NCBI GenBank assembly: GCA_947579605.1
Contig: OX388328.1
Coordinates: 14,425,684-14,489,683 of the forward strand
Reading direction: 5' to 3'
DNA: 64,000 nt
From: Athripsodes cinereus
Taxonomy: Eukaryota > Arthropoda > Insecta > Trichoptera > Leptoceridae
How positions within the stretch are numbered: position 1 is the first letter of the stretch; each line of letters begins with the position of its first letter. Shown here one piece after another: positions 42,615 through 53,200 of this stretch. The notes below the pieces were generated by a model, which was not told the DNA's origin, ran no database searches, and worked only from the letters and a program-made list of their open reading frames with translations. A program made the translations under genes and the position numbers.

Positions 42615-42790
42615 GAGGTAAAGAGTTGGTCTTCCACTATTTTCTGCAAGTTTTTCAGTGTCCTAATCCTGTAAAAGGCAGGAGTTCGTGAAATCTCACG
42701 TATAAGACAATTAATACCTATAGGTAATTCAGAATGTCTCGAATGTCTTATTTTTTTTGTTGACAGAATAGAACAGCTTGCATGTTTATA
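42615..42790 (+). repeat. SINE-like retroposon, diverged
   Basis: GGTAAAGAGTTGGTCTTCCA, GTAAAAGGCAGGAGTTCGTG and ACAGCTTGCATGTTTATAA follow the TAG-tailed SINE order. Confidence 0.65.
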
Positions 42791-42816
42791 AAACTACTAT
42801 TATTTATTATTACGAG

Positions 42817-42992
42817 TTCGTTGGTAGCCTGGGAGTAGAGTGTCGGCCTTGTGAACAAGGGGTCCGTGGTTCGATCCCAGGTGCCGGCAAACTCCCCTCT
42901 CACGACACAAGCTTTAAGTAGCTTACTGTGAAAGGTGTATAAGGTTGTATTTGGGTTTCTAACAAAACCCAGGTATATCTTAAAAAAAACAG
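42817..42992 (+). repeat. tRNA-derived SINE, full copy
   Basis: The head GTTCGTTGGTAGCCTGGGAG and B box GGTTCGATCCCAGG are at tRNA-like spacing. The body has GGCAAACTCCCCTCTCACGA, ACACAAGCTTTAA, and the tail GGGTTTCTAACAAAACCCAG then ATATCTTAAAAAAA. The full copies at 63411-63585 (+) and 62937-63100 (-) agree. Confidence 0.85.
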
Positions 42993-42999
42993 TAAATAT

Positions 43000-43530
43000 T
43001 AAGAAAAAGTGAACTTTTCACAAAAAAATATAAATTTTCCACTTCTATTCACGTAATTATATACCTAGTTTTTCATCCAAGAAATGATATGATAATGAAA
43101 TGATTGCCAATAAATGTGCTTTTGTATAAAAAAAAACACCAGACTACCTAACTAACCTAACCTACAAATCAGTCAAACGTAAAAAAATTAGCACTTGTTA
43201 CAGTATGTCAAAAGCGTACGAATAATGCAAATAATTAATTTTGTGTTTAATAATACCACAATATTACACCGGATTCTTATTCTTCAGATAAAATACTACA
43301 CATCTACATAAAAATAATTCAAAATAATCGAAGTTTTGAAGCGTTCACCTATACTTAATAAATTCTATTATTTCGTATCTTACTCATTCAACAAAAAATA
43401 TTGTAGTCTACATTTTGAATATAACATAAAATAAAACATTAAATCAAATAATAATAACAATAAAATATTTAAAACGTCTTATATTCAAAATGTAGAATCT
43501 CAACAATATTCGAGTCGATTCTTCCATGAT
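43000..43530. other. AT-rich sequence with a small foldback
   Basis: GTCTACATTTTGAATATAA (about 43408) and TTATATTCAAAATGTAGA (about 43481) form an inverted repeat of about 110 bp overall, probably a MITE. No gene. Confidence 0.5.
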
Positions 43531-43534
43531 GTCC

Positions 43535-44035
43535 TATGAAAATAAATAAATAAATAAAACTTTATTGGCATCAATATATACAGTGTACAAGTTTTTGTTC
43601 CAGTAAATTACCAAAATAGTACAATCATTGGAGATCACTTACAGAGCTACAGGGACAAAAACCTTCTAACTATCCTGGTGGACGATAGAAGTACGGCCTT
43701 CTGCATGCTATATTTGAGCCTGTCATCTACTCCTTTTTTTATCATTTCCATTAATTAATTTCGTACTTAGTTGGGTACCACTTGACTGAACACTCGAAGG
43801 AGTGTAGTCAAAAGATTCCACACACGGGGTTGTTTTTGGCCGGCCAGCCCCTCAGGCTGCCCACTATGGCGCCTCCGGTGTGGACAAACTTTGTGCAGTG
43901 TAGAATTCGGATAAATGGAAGTCCCCAGACTTCTGCGCTATCCGGGTGGTCGGTGGGTCTCCTTCAATGGGTGACTGAACACTCGTCACGAGTACGACAC
44001 ATATTATGCGTCATTCTCACTTACTTTGTGGTGTT
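43535..44035 (-). mobile_element. LINE 3'-end fragment
   Basis: The - strand ends in a TTTATTTATTTATTT tail after GCCAATAAAGTTTTA, at a point consistent with LINE 3' processing. The body contains GGCCGGCCAAAAACAACCCC, similar in position to GGCCGGCCGG in the R1 LINE 3' UTR at 37290. No intact frame. Confidence 0.6.
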
Positions 44036-44163
44036 GAATAACATGTACTACATAGAAATTTTATATCAAAAAGAAAAGTATTTTTTGATAATCGGATAAA
44101 ATTAAACATTCTTAAAATACTTACATTGGTAATAATAGTACAACCGAATATTGTCAAACTTTT

Positions 44164-44730
44164 TCATGCGTGCGACCTCACGCTGTCTTTATTGTACTTC
44201 ATGACGGCTTTGACAGCCTCGCTTATAGCATGTTTTGACAGTTCACCTGGCAGAATCAATTTAGTCGCAGTCTGTATTTCTCTACTAGACAATGTCTTGC
44301 TTTTAGCATGTTTAACAAGCAAAGAAGACTCTTGAGCCAATCTCTCGAAAATATCCACGACAAAATTATTCATTATAATCATAGCATTTCTAGATATTGC
44401 CAAAGAGGGATGCACAGATTTTAAAACTTTATAAATATACATCGAAAAACTTTCTTTGCGTTTTCTTTTGATTTTTTTATCATCTGGCATCAACTTTTTG
44501 TTCTTTTTGCCTTTCTTTGGCGGCGATGACGATGCATCGTCCACGCTTTCTTGTGATTCCGGAATGAACAATTTCTTTTTACTGCTGGCTATGTTATTAT
44601 TATTATGCGGTCTTTTTTCAATTCTCGCTTCCGTCTCCGATTCATCAGATTGCTGCGAAGACGACGATGCGGCAGGAGAATTTGGAACGACTTTTGCGTT
44701 CTTTTTGCCTTTTTTGTCACCCTTTTCCAT
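44164..44730 (-). CDS. H2B: Divergent histone H2B with long N-terminal tail
   Basis: A single-exon gene of 188 residues. The first ATG is at 44730 in a good context (CAAAAATGG); the frame upstream has no ATG. Residues about 93-181 are an H2B histone fold: [60 protein letters not shown] and [11 protein letters not shown]. The lysine equivalent to the ubiquitinated K120 (AVMKY) and LPGEL are kept. The L2 loop reads AKSKTL where canonical H2B has NKRSTI. The tail before the fold is about 86 residues against about 30 in canonical H2B. It is rich in Lys, Ser and Asn, with a [13 protein letters not shown] cluster. A 7-residue C-terminal extension follows. No histone 3' stem-loop is visible, so it is probably not a replication-dependent gene. 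A specialised, perhaps germline, nucleosome role is inferred. Confidence 0.85.
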   Translation of the reverse strand: MEKGDKKGKKNAKVVPNSPAASSSSQQSDESETEARIEKRPHNNNNIASSKKKLFIPESQESVDDASSSPPKKGKKNKKLMPDDKKIKRKRKESFSMYIYKVLKSVHPSLAISRNAMIIMNNFVVDIFERLAQESSLLVKHAKSKTLSSREIQTATKLILPGELSKHAISEAVKAVMKYNKDSVRSHA

Positions 44731-45765
44731 TTTTGAATTAATCACTTCGAAAATAATCAAATATCGAACACTTTTAAACTATCGTTATTTAAACTATGTT
44801 TGTTTAATATTTTAGAATGTACACGGAATTTTGAAAACTACTAGAATTTAATTTAAAACACAAAATATATCCGCACAACTGTGAAATGAAACGAACGAGT
44901 AAATAAAATTGTAACAAAAATAATTCATAAATAATTTGCATTCTCAAATCGCGCGATGTTCGCTATAATGTCGACCAATTGAAAGACAGTTGAAGTTGGT
45001 TCACCAATCATAATGAAGTTTTTTTTTTAATTTAGCGAATTATGTTCTTTTTTTCATTTCGATATTATTACCTACACTTCCAGATTTCATAGAACGGTAG
45101 AATTAAGGCGAATACTAAACCAAATTCTTATTTTTGGTGATATATTAGATACATGTTTTTATTATTTTATCAAATGATGCAATATATTTGAAAAAAAAAT
45201 GTTATAGATCAATTCTTTATCTTTTGCACGGTCATTTTTTAAAAGACTCTATCCCTTTGTCATAATAAGCAGTTTATTCTAGAAATATCAAAATATGTAT
45301 AAATTTACATCAGTCATTTTAAATACGCAACGTCGTTTAAAATAATTCACATTTGAAAACAGTTACCTATATAATTATATTTTACCCATATTATGTAAAA
45401 TAAAATTGATGAAGTTATTTATTTTTATTGTTTATTGCATGCCCTTTATTGGAAAACAACTTTTATATAACTATAATTATATTGAATATATTATTATGTG
45501 AGTTAATATAATTGCAAATATAATAGGTAGGCAAGACAAACAATATAAAAACATGCAACTTAGAGAAACATTGATTCAATAGTTGTGAGGTACTCATTGC
45601 AATACATTGACCTATATGATATAGATTAGTAATGCGGTAATAATTTTATCTAAAAACAAATTATAAATACTAATAATGTCGTGGACTCAATACTGTAACT
45701 AGACATTTCAAAGTCAATAGTTTTGTGGTAATGTATAAATCATGATATTACACTCAGAAGGATAG
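44731..45765. other. AT-rich sequence upstream of the H2B-like gene
   Basis: No TATA box was identified on the - strand. 45255-45340 and 45670-45760 match 36700-36860 (dispersed repeat). Otherwise unassigned. Confidence 0.45.
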
Positions 45766-45769
45766 TAAT

Positions 45770-46000
45770 TTTAACGCGTCGGCAGAATTTTCATTCACAC
45801 TTCTCAGTATTATACAACCAGATAAGTCTCCATATGATCAGTCATGGTCACACAAAAACTTAACAGTCTAATGCCGGGAAAAATTCACCTATCCAGATAT
45901 GCTACAGGATATCAAAGGATTAGGTCCAAAACGCGGGTTCAAAATACAAGCATTGTGCCTGAAATATCTGTGTTCAGAAACTTTGTTACGAGTGTTTATT
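45770..46000. repeat. Dispersed repeat R3, copy 2 of 3
   Basis: CAGATAAGTCTCCATATGAT, TTAACAGTCTAATGCCGGGA and TTCACCTATCCAGATATG match 27275-27620 and 54185-54535. Confidence 0.75.
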
Positions 46001-46539
46001 GTAATAGATTTTTTTATTTTAATACACAGTCATACTATTTATTGTTATAACACTTTGATTACAGTATATGGAAGCATCTTAATTCATAATTATTACTAGA
46101 AATTACTCAAACATTAAAGGCTAACATCGGGATCACATAATTCAAGTATGGTGATTAGCGATTATAGTTGCAAAAACTAAAAAGATGCACTTTTAATATA
46201 TGTATGGTCCATCAATATTATTTTGTATCAATAGTAACAAGCTTTTATAAATGCGTCTACAACGAGAGACTCGAGGGAGATATGAACGTATCTTTTTGAA
46301 CCAACGCTCATTTAAGATTGATTGATATGAAATTATTTTGGCCGCAAACCTTGATTGGTCGCATTACCAAATTTCCCTTTGAAATTCTAGTCTGTATTAT
46401 ATTAAAGGTCATTGTTTGTAATAACTTAAGTTCGATACAACTGTGTCCCTGGTACGATAAGATACCAATTATTCAAACAAAACTTCAGTTTGACTCTGTC
46501 TAAAATGAAATGTTAAGTGGAGCTCCCGTAATATAGTAG

Positions 46540-46690
46540 GTACTACTGTACCAGCACGACATATTCCGCAAGTAATGGGCAGATTGTCCTGTCCGTGCCA
46601 ATAAAACATTCAAAATGGGTGGTATGCTTCATCGACGAATTGTAAATGGGGATGTTGGATGATTTGTTTCTTTGGCGCCCTTTTAACATT
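46540..46690 (-). repeat. SINE-like retroposon, diverged
   Basis: ACCAGCACGACATATTCCGC, GTCCTGTCCGTGCCAATAAA and ATTCAAAATGGGTGG are a reverse TAG-tailed SINE copy. Confidence 0.55.
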
Positions 46691-46902
46691 CTTTTACGGG
46701 TTTCACTTTGCTTGTAAAACCAGTGACATTACTTTCGCTTTCTATTTCTAAAACCAATTATCGACAGACATCCTATTCTACGTCACAGGACCTGCTAGTC
46801 CTGTTGTGGAATTGTGTGGTCTTGTGTGACTAGGCAGAATTTTAAATTAATTAGGTATAAATCTTGTAATTACTGAATATGTATTAAAATATTTATATAG
46901 GA

Positions 46903-47035
46903 CGGTCGGTGTGACGCTGAGGTCGTCTCGCCTTCAAGTTACAAGGTCCGGGGTTCGATTCCCAGTCAGGTCAAAGTGAAAAATGCCCATATTCAAATTG
47001 TCCTGGGTCTGGGTCATTTATAATAAATATTGTGT
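46903..47035 (+). repeat. tRNA-derived SINE (third family)
   Basis: GGTGTGACGCTGAGGTCGTC and GGGGTTCGATTCCCAGTCAG give A-box-like and perfect B-box-like elements. The tail is GTGAAAAATGCCCATATTC ... GGGTCTGGGTCATTTATAATAAATA. The segment after the tRNA-like head shows that it is a SINE and not a tRNA gene. Confidence 0.7.
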
Positions 47036-47175
47036 TTGGTGCATCGTGTAATACACGTGTACTGTCGCGTTAGCATCCATAACACAAGATCCATATTATT
47101 TCGTTCGGAACAAGCTCGGTTTGTGTTCCTTTTGTATTAATTGATTTCTAATGTTGCGTTATTCTCTTGTTCCAG

Positions 47176-47270
47176 AGCTCCCAGAACCGTCTTCTGATCA
47201 AGAATGGCAAAGTTGTCAACGCGGATGGGATGCAAGATGCTGATGTTTATATTGAAGATGGAATTATCAA
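47176..47270 (+). CDS. DPYS: Dihydropyrimidinase exon A
   Basis: Encodes [20 protein letters not shown] and [12 protein letters not shown], the N-terminal beta-sandwich strand region. Acceptor TTGTTCCAG, donor GTAAGT. It ends in phase 2. Confidence 0.9.
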
Positions 47271-50200
47271 GTAAGTCACTTTGTTTCTCCTGCAGTCTTG
47301 TTTCATCTTCGTTGACTACCTCAAATGGAACCCGGGGTAAGGGGATATGTAGATAATGGATAAAATAAAGAAATAGATAGCGTAAAACAAATATTCGTAA
47401 ATCGAAAACATTTTTATTCTACCATTATTGATCAATATCGCTATTGGTATGAATATGATAATATGCGTCGCGTAATAATGTCTTCCTGCCTGGAGAGAGG
47501 AGTGAAGCAGGGGTGCGTAATTTTACCGCTGTTATTATAATATTGTTTTGCATTTAAAGTACTTGAAATTAATGCGAAGTCACGTACTGAATACATTTGA
47601 TAGTAAAAATAGGAAGGTTTATATATTTGTGTGTACCTACTATTAAATTTGGCTAGGGTGATAGTTCGTAGTCATTTTGTATGTATTATTTATGTAATTT
47701 TAACACATGCAAATATCCTACAACGCTTAGAGAAGACCACCTTATTTGGCAGTGTTCTGGAAGGTACTTGAACCCACAACCTATCCTTTTCGCGAAGTTT
47801 GCTCTGTCCAATTAAGCTACCAGGAGACCACACCGGAGGCCTCGGAATTTTCTTTTAATTATGTACCACAATGACTGCTTTTCGTGCAGGTACTTATCTA
47901 TCATTGTCAGTAAATGTTGAGTTCGTGTTAAGTGTAAGTAATAAAATTTAATATTCTAAGTATAATATATATAGAAATATATAAGTATGCATTTTTATCT
48001 ATACCATCATGACTCATACCACAAGTGGGGTAATCAGTATACTAATTAGGTACCTACGTCTTAAAAACATCGAGTCTTCCTCAAAGAAAGTTTTTTTTTC
48101 GTCCGGAGATTATAGCTATCTAAAATTGACACTTAGCTTTGAAAATAATGGCCAACTACATATTGTAAGACAAATTAACATCCACAACTCAGCGTTGAGG
48201 CATGCCACTAATCTTAAATGTGTTATTTTTTGTTAGCGCACCTACGCTTAAGACATTTAACATCTTAATTCAAACATTGAGGTACGCCACCCATCCTTAG
48301 CGTCTTTAATGTATCAATTGGCACAGAGAGGACGATTTGTATGTTTATTACATGCGTTTGGTCCGCTGGCTACCCCACTTGTAGGAAATGCCTTAATGGC
48401 ATGAATGAATTAATGGCAAGGACAATCTGCGTATTTATTACTTGTAGTTTCTATATGTGTTATGTTATTTGTTTCTATCATCTTTTTGTACTATTGAAAT
48501 GTTTATGTTGTTTGTTGTTAGCCCCAAATGCCCCAATACAAGTGCATTGTACCTAGTGGGGCAGCAACACCAACGCATTGTTAATTGTTACATAAATAAT
48601 GTGTAATTATAGATATAAATGTGTTGTAAATATTTTGTGAATAAAATTGTGTAAAATTGTAAGTTATTCCGCTGACCACCCCACTGTGGGATATTTTATG
48701 ATGGTTTATTAGTAGCAGTAGCAGCTAACTACATTAAATAGACATACGAGTCGTCCTTTTGTGTCAATAAATACACAGGCAGATAGGTAAGCCGAGCAGA
48801 TCCTCTCCTTTTTCTCTTTTTCCTTCCCCTTCCCCTTTATATTTTTGTTATATTATGTGTACTTTATATATTATATTTATTTTTAATTTTATCAATATTT
48901 TTATATCGTTTTGTCCATAAAAAATAAGATATTTGTTCAATATCTTATTTTTTACGGTTGACTGGAAGAAATCGCATAGGTATGCGATAAGTCCGCCTTT
49001 TGCTAGTCTCTGTAAACACATGCTTGTATATTACATATTTTTATGTCAATAAATCGACGATTAATTTTCTTTCAAAGGTTGAGAGCCTCTGGTTTAATCA
49101 ATTTGACTCTCATGTCGGAAGCGCCGTCTAGACATCGTTAGACTAGCCAGCCTTTTATTTAGTAAATATACACGCAACCTTATCAAAAGAGACGTAATAA
49201 ATATATCTATCACTTGAACATGCGATGTTAATGAATTATACCTTTTTATTAAATGTAAATAATACTAGCACGCCTGCGTCTGTTTATACATTTTTTATTA
49301 CAATAATTTGGATGGGGAAAATATTAAATGTTCATATGGATGGGGTTGCCAGTGAATGTTTTGCAATTATTTATTTTTATTAGTTATCGTGTCGAAACCC
49401 AGAAAAAAAAACCAATCAAACTGATCTCCAGTACTGTGCAAAACGCACAACAGGTGGAGATGCTTCAAAAATATCCTCCATAGTGCATGTGACAGGGCAC
49501 AATGGACACTCCAACAAGTGTGGCATGGTCTGTGCTGCACCACAGTCACATGCTCCGGATTCGTCCTGTAGGAAGCCCCATCGTTCTCTATTGTCGCGGC
49601 AGTTTCCCACACCAGATCTCAGTCGATTTAGGGTTTTGCAATTGAGACCGCAAAACGTCTTTTAAATATAATTTTATTGAATTATCTATGTCACATTGAG
49701 ATGGTTTGAGCATATGGAACGAATGGACAATGAGGAAAGTATATTTGTCTGAAAGAAGCGGCGCGGCGTAAGAAAAAATTGATAATGCGCCAAATCAAAT
49801 TTTGGGACCAAAACTACTGTTATCTACATAAATTTATCATCTATTTTTTAATACAAACCTAATTGTAATTTATTGGTGTTAATACTATGAAAATTCGTTA
49901 TTAATTTTTAAATTACCTAATTGATTACAAAAAAAAACAGTTTGATTTTCACTTCAATTTTTTTTACATCTATTTTTTCTTCGTATTTTATTGTAATTTG
50001 TATTAATTTTTTAATATTTTTTGTTATATTGTATATATTTTGATATGGACTTGATAGGTCTGCACACCCCACCTTCAAGTCTGGAGTAAAAATAAAACAA
50101 AATAATTTCATGTCAACTATAGTTTTAAACGAGAGTTGGTTCAAAAAGATACTTTCATATCTTCCCGGAGTCCCTCGTTGTAGATGCATTTATATAAGTA

Positions 50201-53200
50201 TGTTAAAATAATATCATTACAACAAATTTTTAACACAAGTGTAGTGAGTCTGTGGTTGAGCATAGACAAATTAATTTATACTAGAAACTCAAACGAAAAA
50301 TTGGTAACGAGTCCAATTGAATTGTGGGTCCAAAATAATTTCATATTAGTCTTACTAAGTACTTACTAGGAAATTGTCAAACAATTCAAAATTCCTATAC
50401 CTCTTTGAAACTTCAACTATAGGGGGATAGACATTTTGAGTGTAAGCCAACTTATTAAATCGTAAGGCTGAGAATTTTGCACATCCGAAGCCTCGTCTTA
50501 CCATCACCGCTTAGTGAGTCTTTGTCTGATGCTAAGCTCTTCCAAAATGATTATTATTGTTCTTCTTGCTGTTCATGGTATCCGCATCATCCTTCTCCAG
50601 CACCCCATTTCAAATGCATCTATCTTCTGCCATTCCCTCACACATAATTATAGTGTTGAAGCAACTTTAGGTGGTATTGGTTCAAGACCCATTACCATAG
50701 ATAATAATATTATCATTTACATAATTATTGTGATTATCTAATAAATAAATACAGTGTCTATTATAGGAACAGGAAGCAGGATATTATGCCATAATACTAT
50801 TATATTACTAGAGTAGAATAAACAAATAGATATAATCATAGTATTCTATACAGATAGATTAGATATAACTGAGTGGCTCAGAGACTAGTATTAACATCTT
50901 AAGTAGCATTCACATTGTTTCTCTTTAGATGATCATCCAGAGCAGGCCTGGGCAAACTTTTTTACTAAAGGGCCAAATTAGATATTACCCCCTATTCTAT
51001 ATTGATTCGAACTAAAATAAGAATGTTCCTAAATTTTATAATCAAGTTCACTTAAGTGCACATTGGTATTCTATAAACTCCAAAATATCATATAAAATAC
51101 AAATTTTAGTTCAAGTGACCTTAATTATAAAATTTAGGAACGTTCTTATTTTAATTGGAATCAATATAGAATAAGGGGTATTTTGTATGAGTCAGGGGGC
51201 TGCCTATGGGGCCATTCATTTACTTCGTAAAATGATTAAGGGGAGGGGGGTCGACCATGACTTATTTTTTCTTTCAAGGGTGTGGGATGAAGTTTTGAAA
51301 GTTCTTACGTAAGATCACAAAAAATGTGCAAAGTTTAAATTTATTTATTTGGAAATAATTACCCGGGCCTGATTTAGAGTGTCAGGGTCAAATCTGTTCA
51401 TCGAAAGTGAACACGTCTGTGCACACTTGTTCATCCTATGCTTTCACTGCCATGTCAATACTCACGGTCATGTTGTGTGTAGTTTGGAATTTTTTTAAAA
51501 ATATCAATAAATGAAAAATAATAACTACTTTAATAATAATAATAAAAATCTTTATTGCACAAAAAAACAAACATTATTAAAATATAAACATTGTAGAACT
51601 TAGACCAGACAAATAAATTTGTGCAATGGGCGAGTTTATCGCAGAAGCGCGATATCTTCCGACTAACCCATACTATAAATTAAAACAAAAAAATAAAATT
51701 CTCAAGGCATGTTCATTTTGTTTATGGTTCTGACATTCAATACTAATTCATAGAGAATAAGATATGTAATAGGAAAAAAACTGTTAATGGTTATTTCAGT
51801 GAAAGGACCTTTCATTAAAATTATGTTTGATAGTAATCACCTTCAACCGTCATCGCTAGTAGTGATCACTATTGATGAAACGTCCGTTCACACCTTTTCA
51901 TTTTGGAGGATCATACGGAGTGAACAAGTGTGAATGCCCCTTTAGATATATCTTGGAAGATAAAATTAGCTATTAAATATGTGTTTAGAATATTTGATTA
52001 GGTACAGTAATAATTAAATTTATGCAGTGGTTTGCTTTTTATAAATTTGTATATACATATTATTATATTTTGATTGCAGAGAGTTGGGTCGCAACCTGAT
52101 CATCCCCGGTGGCACTCGTGTGATAGATGCGACAGGTAATCTGGTGCTGCCCGGAGGTATAGATCCACACACCCATCTGGAGTTGGAGATGATGGGAGCC
52201 AAGACTATTGACAACTTCTATTCTGGGACCAGAGCTGCTATTGCCGGAGGGACCACTATGATCAGTTAGTATAATATATTAAAATTATTTAATATTAAGT
52301 TCTGGGTTTGATGCAATGATGATCTCTGAATTCTAGACTGACGATCTGTGAATTCTAATTCTTAAAATATAACTGTTTGTTTTTTATCCGATAAAATAAT
52401 GTGTTTGTTTTTATTTCAGTTGACTTTGCTCTGCCAAGAAAAGGAGAATCCCTTATTGAGGCTTATAACAGATGGAGAGAGCTGGCTGATGAGAAGGTGA
52501 AAAGATTATTTCTTCAATATTTAAATATGGGTAGCAAAAAAAAGAGCCATAGATAAACAATCTGATTGGTTTTATTTATCTGTGCTTTTTTTACTAGAGT
52601 CAAGACTGTAGAGGCGTGTATGACGCAGCCCACATGGGCTAAGATTTATCAGCACCGAGCCATACGAAAAGTAAAATAAGTAAGAAAATCTGAATTGGAG
52701 ATAAAGGAGCATGTAATAATCTATCTACCTCCAATGCAAACCATTACAGCACATATCTATACTAATAATATTATAAAGGGGAAAGATTTGATTGTTTGCA
52801 TTGAATAGGCTCCGAAACTACTGAACCGATTTGAAAAATTCTTTCACTGTTGGGAAGCTACACTATCCCCGGGTGACATAGGCTATCTTTTTCTTCTCCT
52901 TGGGCAATTATTAGTCCCACATGGTGGTGGGGTCTGCCTTTCTTGTTTGGTTACGCCACTCGGTTCTGTCGAACGCATCCTCATGGGAAACATCACAGTT
53001 CTGCATGTCTTGTCTCACTACTTCACGCCATCTGCGCTTTGGCCTTCCTCTTGATGGGTTAACATAGGCTATATTATATTAAAAAAAAGGGATCCTTACT
53101 AAAACTAAATTATTTTTTTAAATATCTATCTACCCGTGCGAAGCCGGTGCAAACTGCTAGTATTATATAACTATACCATCATGGCATATCCAGTGGCGTA

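Larger units (their letters stand above)
50901..51943. mobile_element. MITE-like repeat invaded by other elements
   Basis: GCATTCACATTG at the left and TGTGAATGCCCCTTT at the right are short inverted ends. Internal blocks GATGATCATCCAGAG, GTTCATCCTATGCTTTCA and GAGGATCATACGGAG match 4878-5352 in order. Relative to that copy it has gained a hAT element (50943-51371) and a LINE 3' end (about 51526-51690). Confidence 0.75.
47271..52079 (+). other. Dihydropyrimidinase intron of 4.8 kb, repeat-filled
   Basis: Contains a tRNA-like SINE (47715-47830, - strand), SINE fragments (48005-48050, 48150-48410), LINE fragments (48955-49060, 49416-49800) and a nested MITE cluster (50901-51943). No alternative exon was recognised. 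Confidence 0.7.

Noticed and set aside
44731..44760. N-terminal extension of the H2B frame beyond the ATG at 44730
   Set aside because: The frame is open here but contains no ATG (it would start with TTG). The ATG at 44730 has a better context and gives a normal basic tail.
44456..44815. 119-codon open frame on the + strand
   Set aside because: It is antisense to the H2B-like gene; its Ser/Phe/Leu-rich composition is the mirror of the Lys/Ser-rich tail.
46903..46980. Possible tRNA gene
   Set aside because: The B box is good, but the A-box side is weak, no cloverleaf with a clear anticodon stem was found, and SINE-type sequence follows. The same reasoning applies to 42817, 63411, 13285 and 6780.
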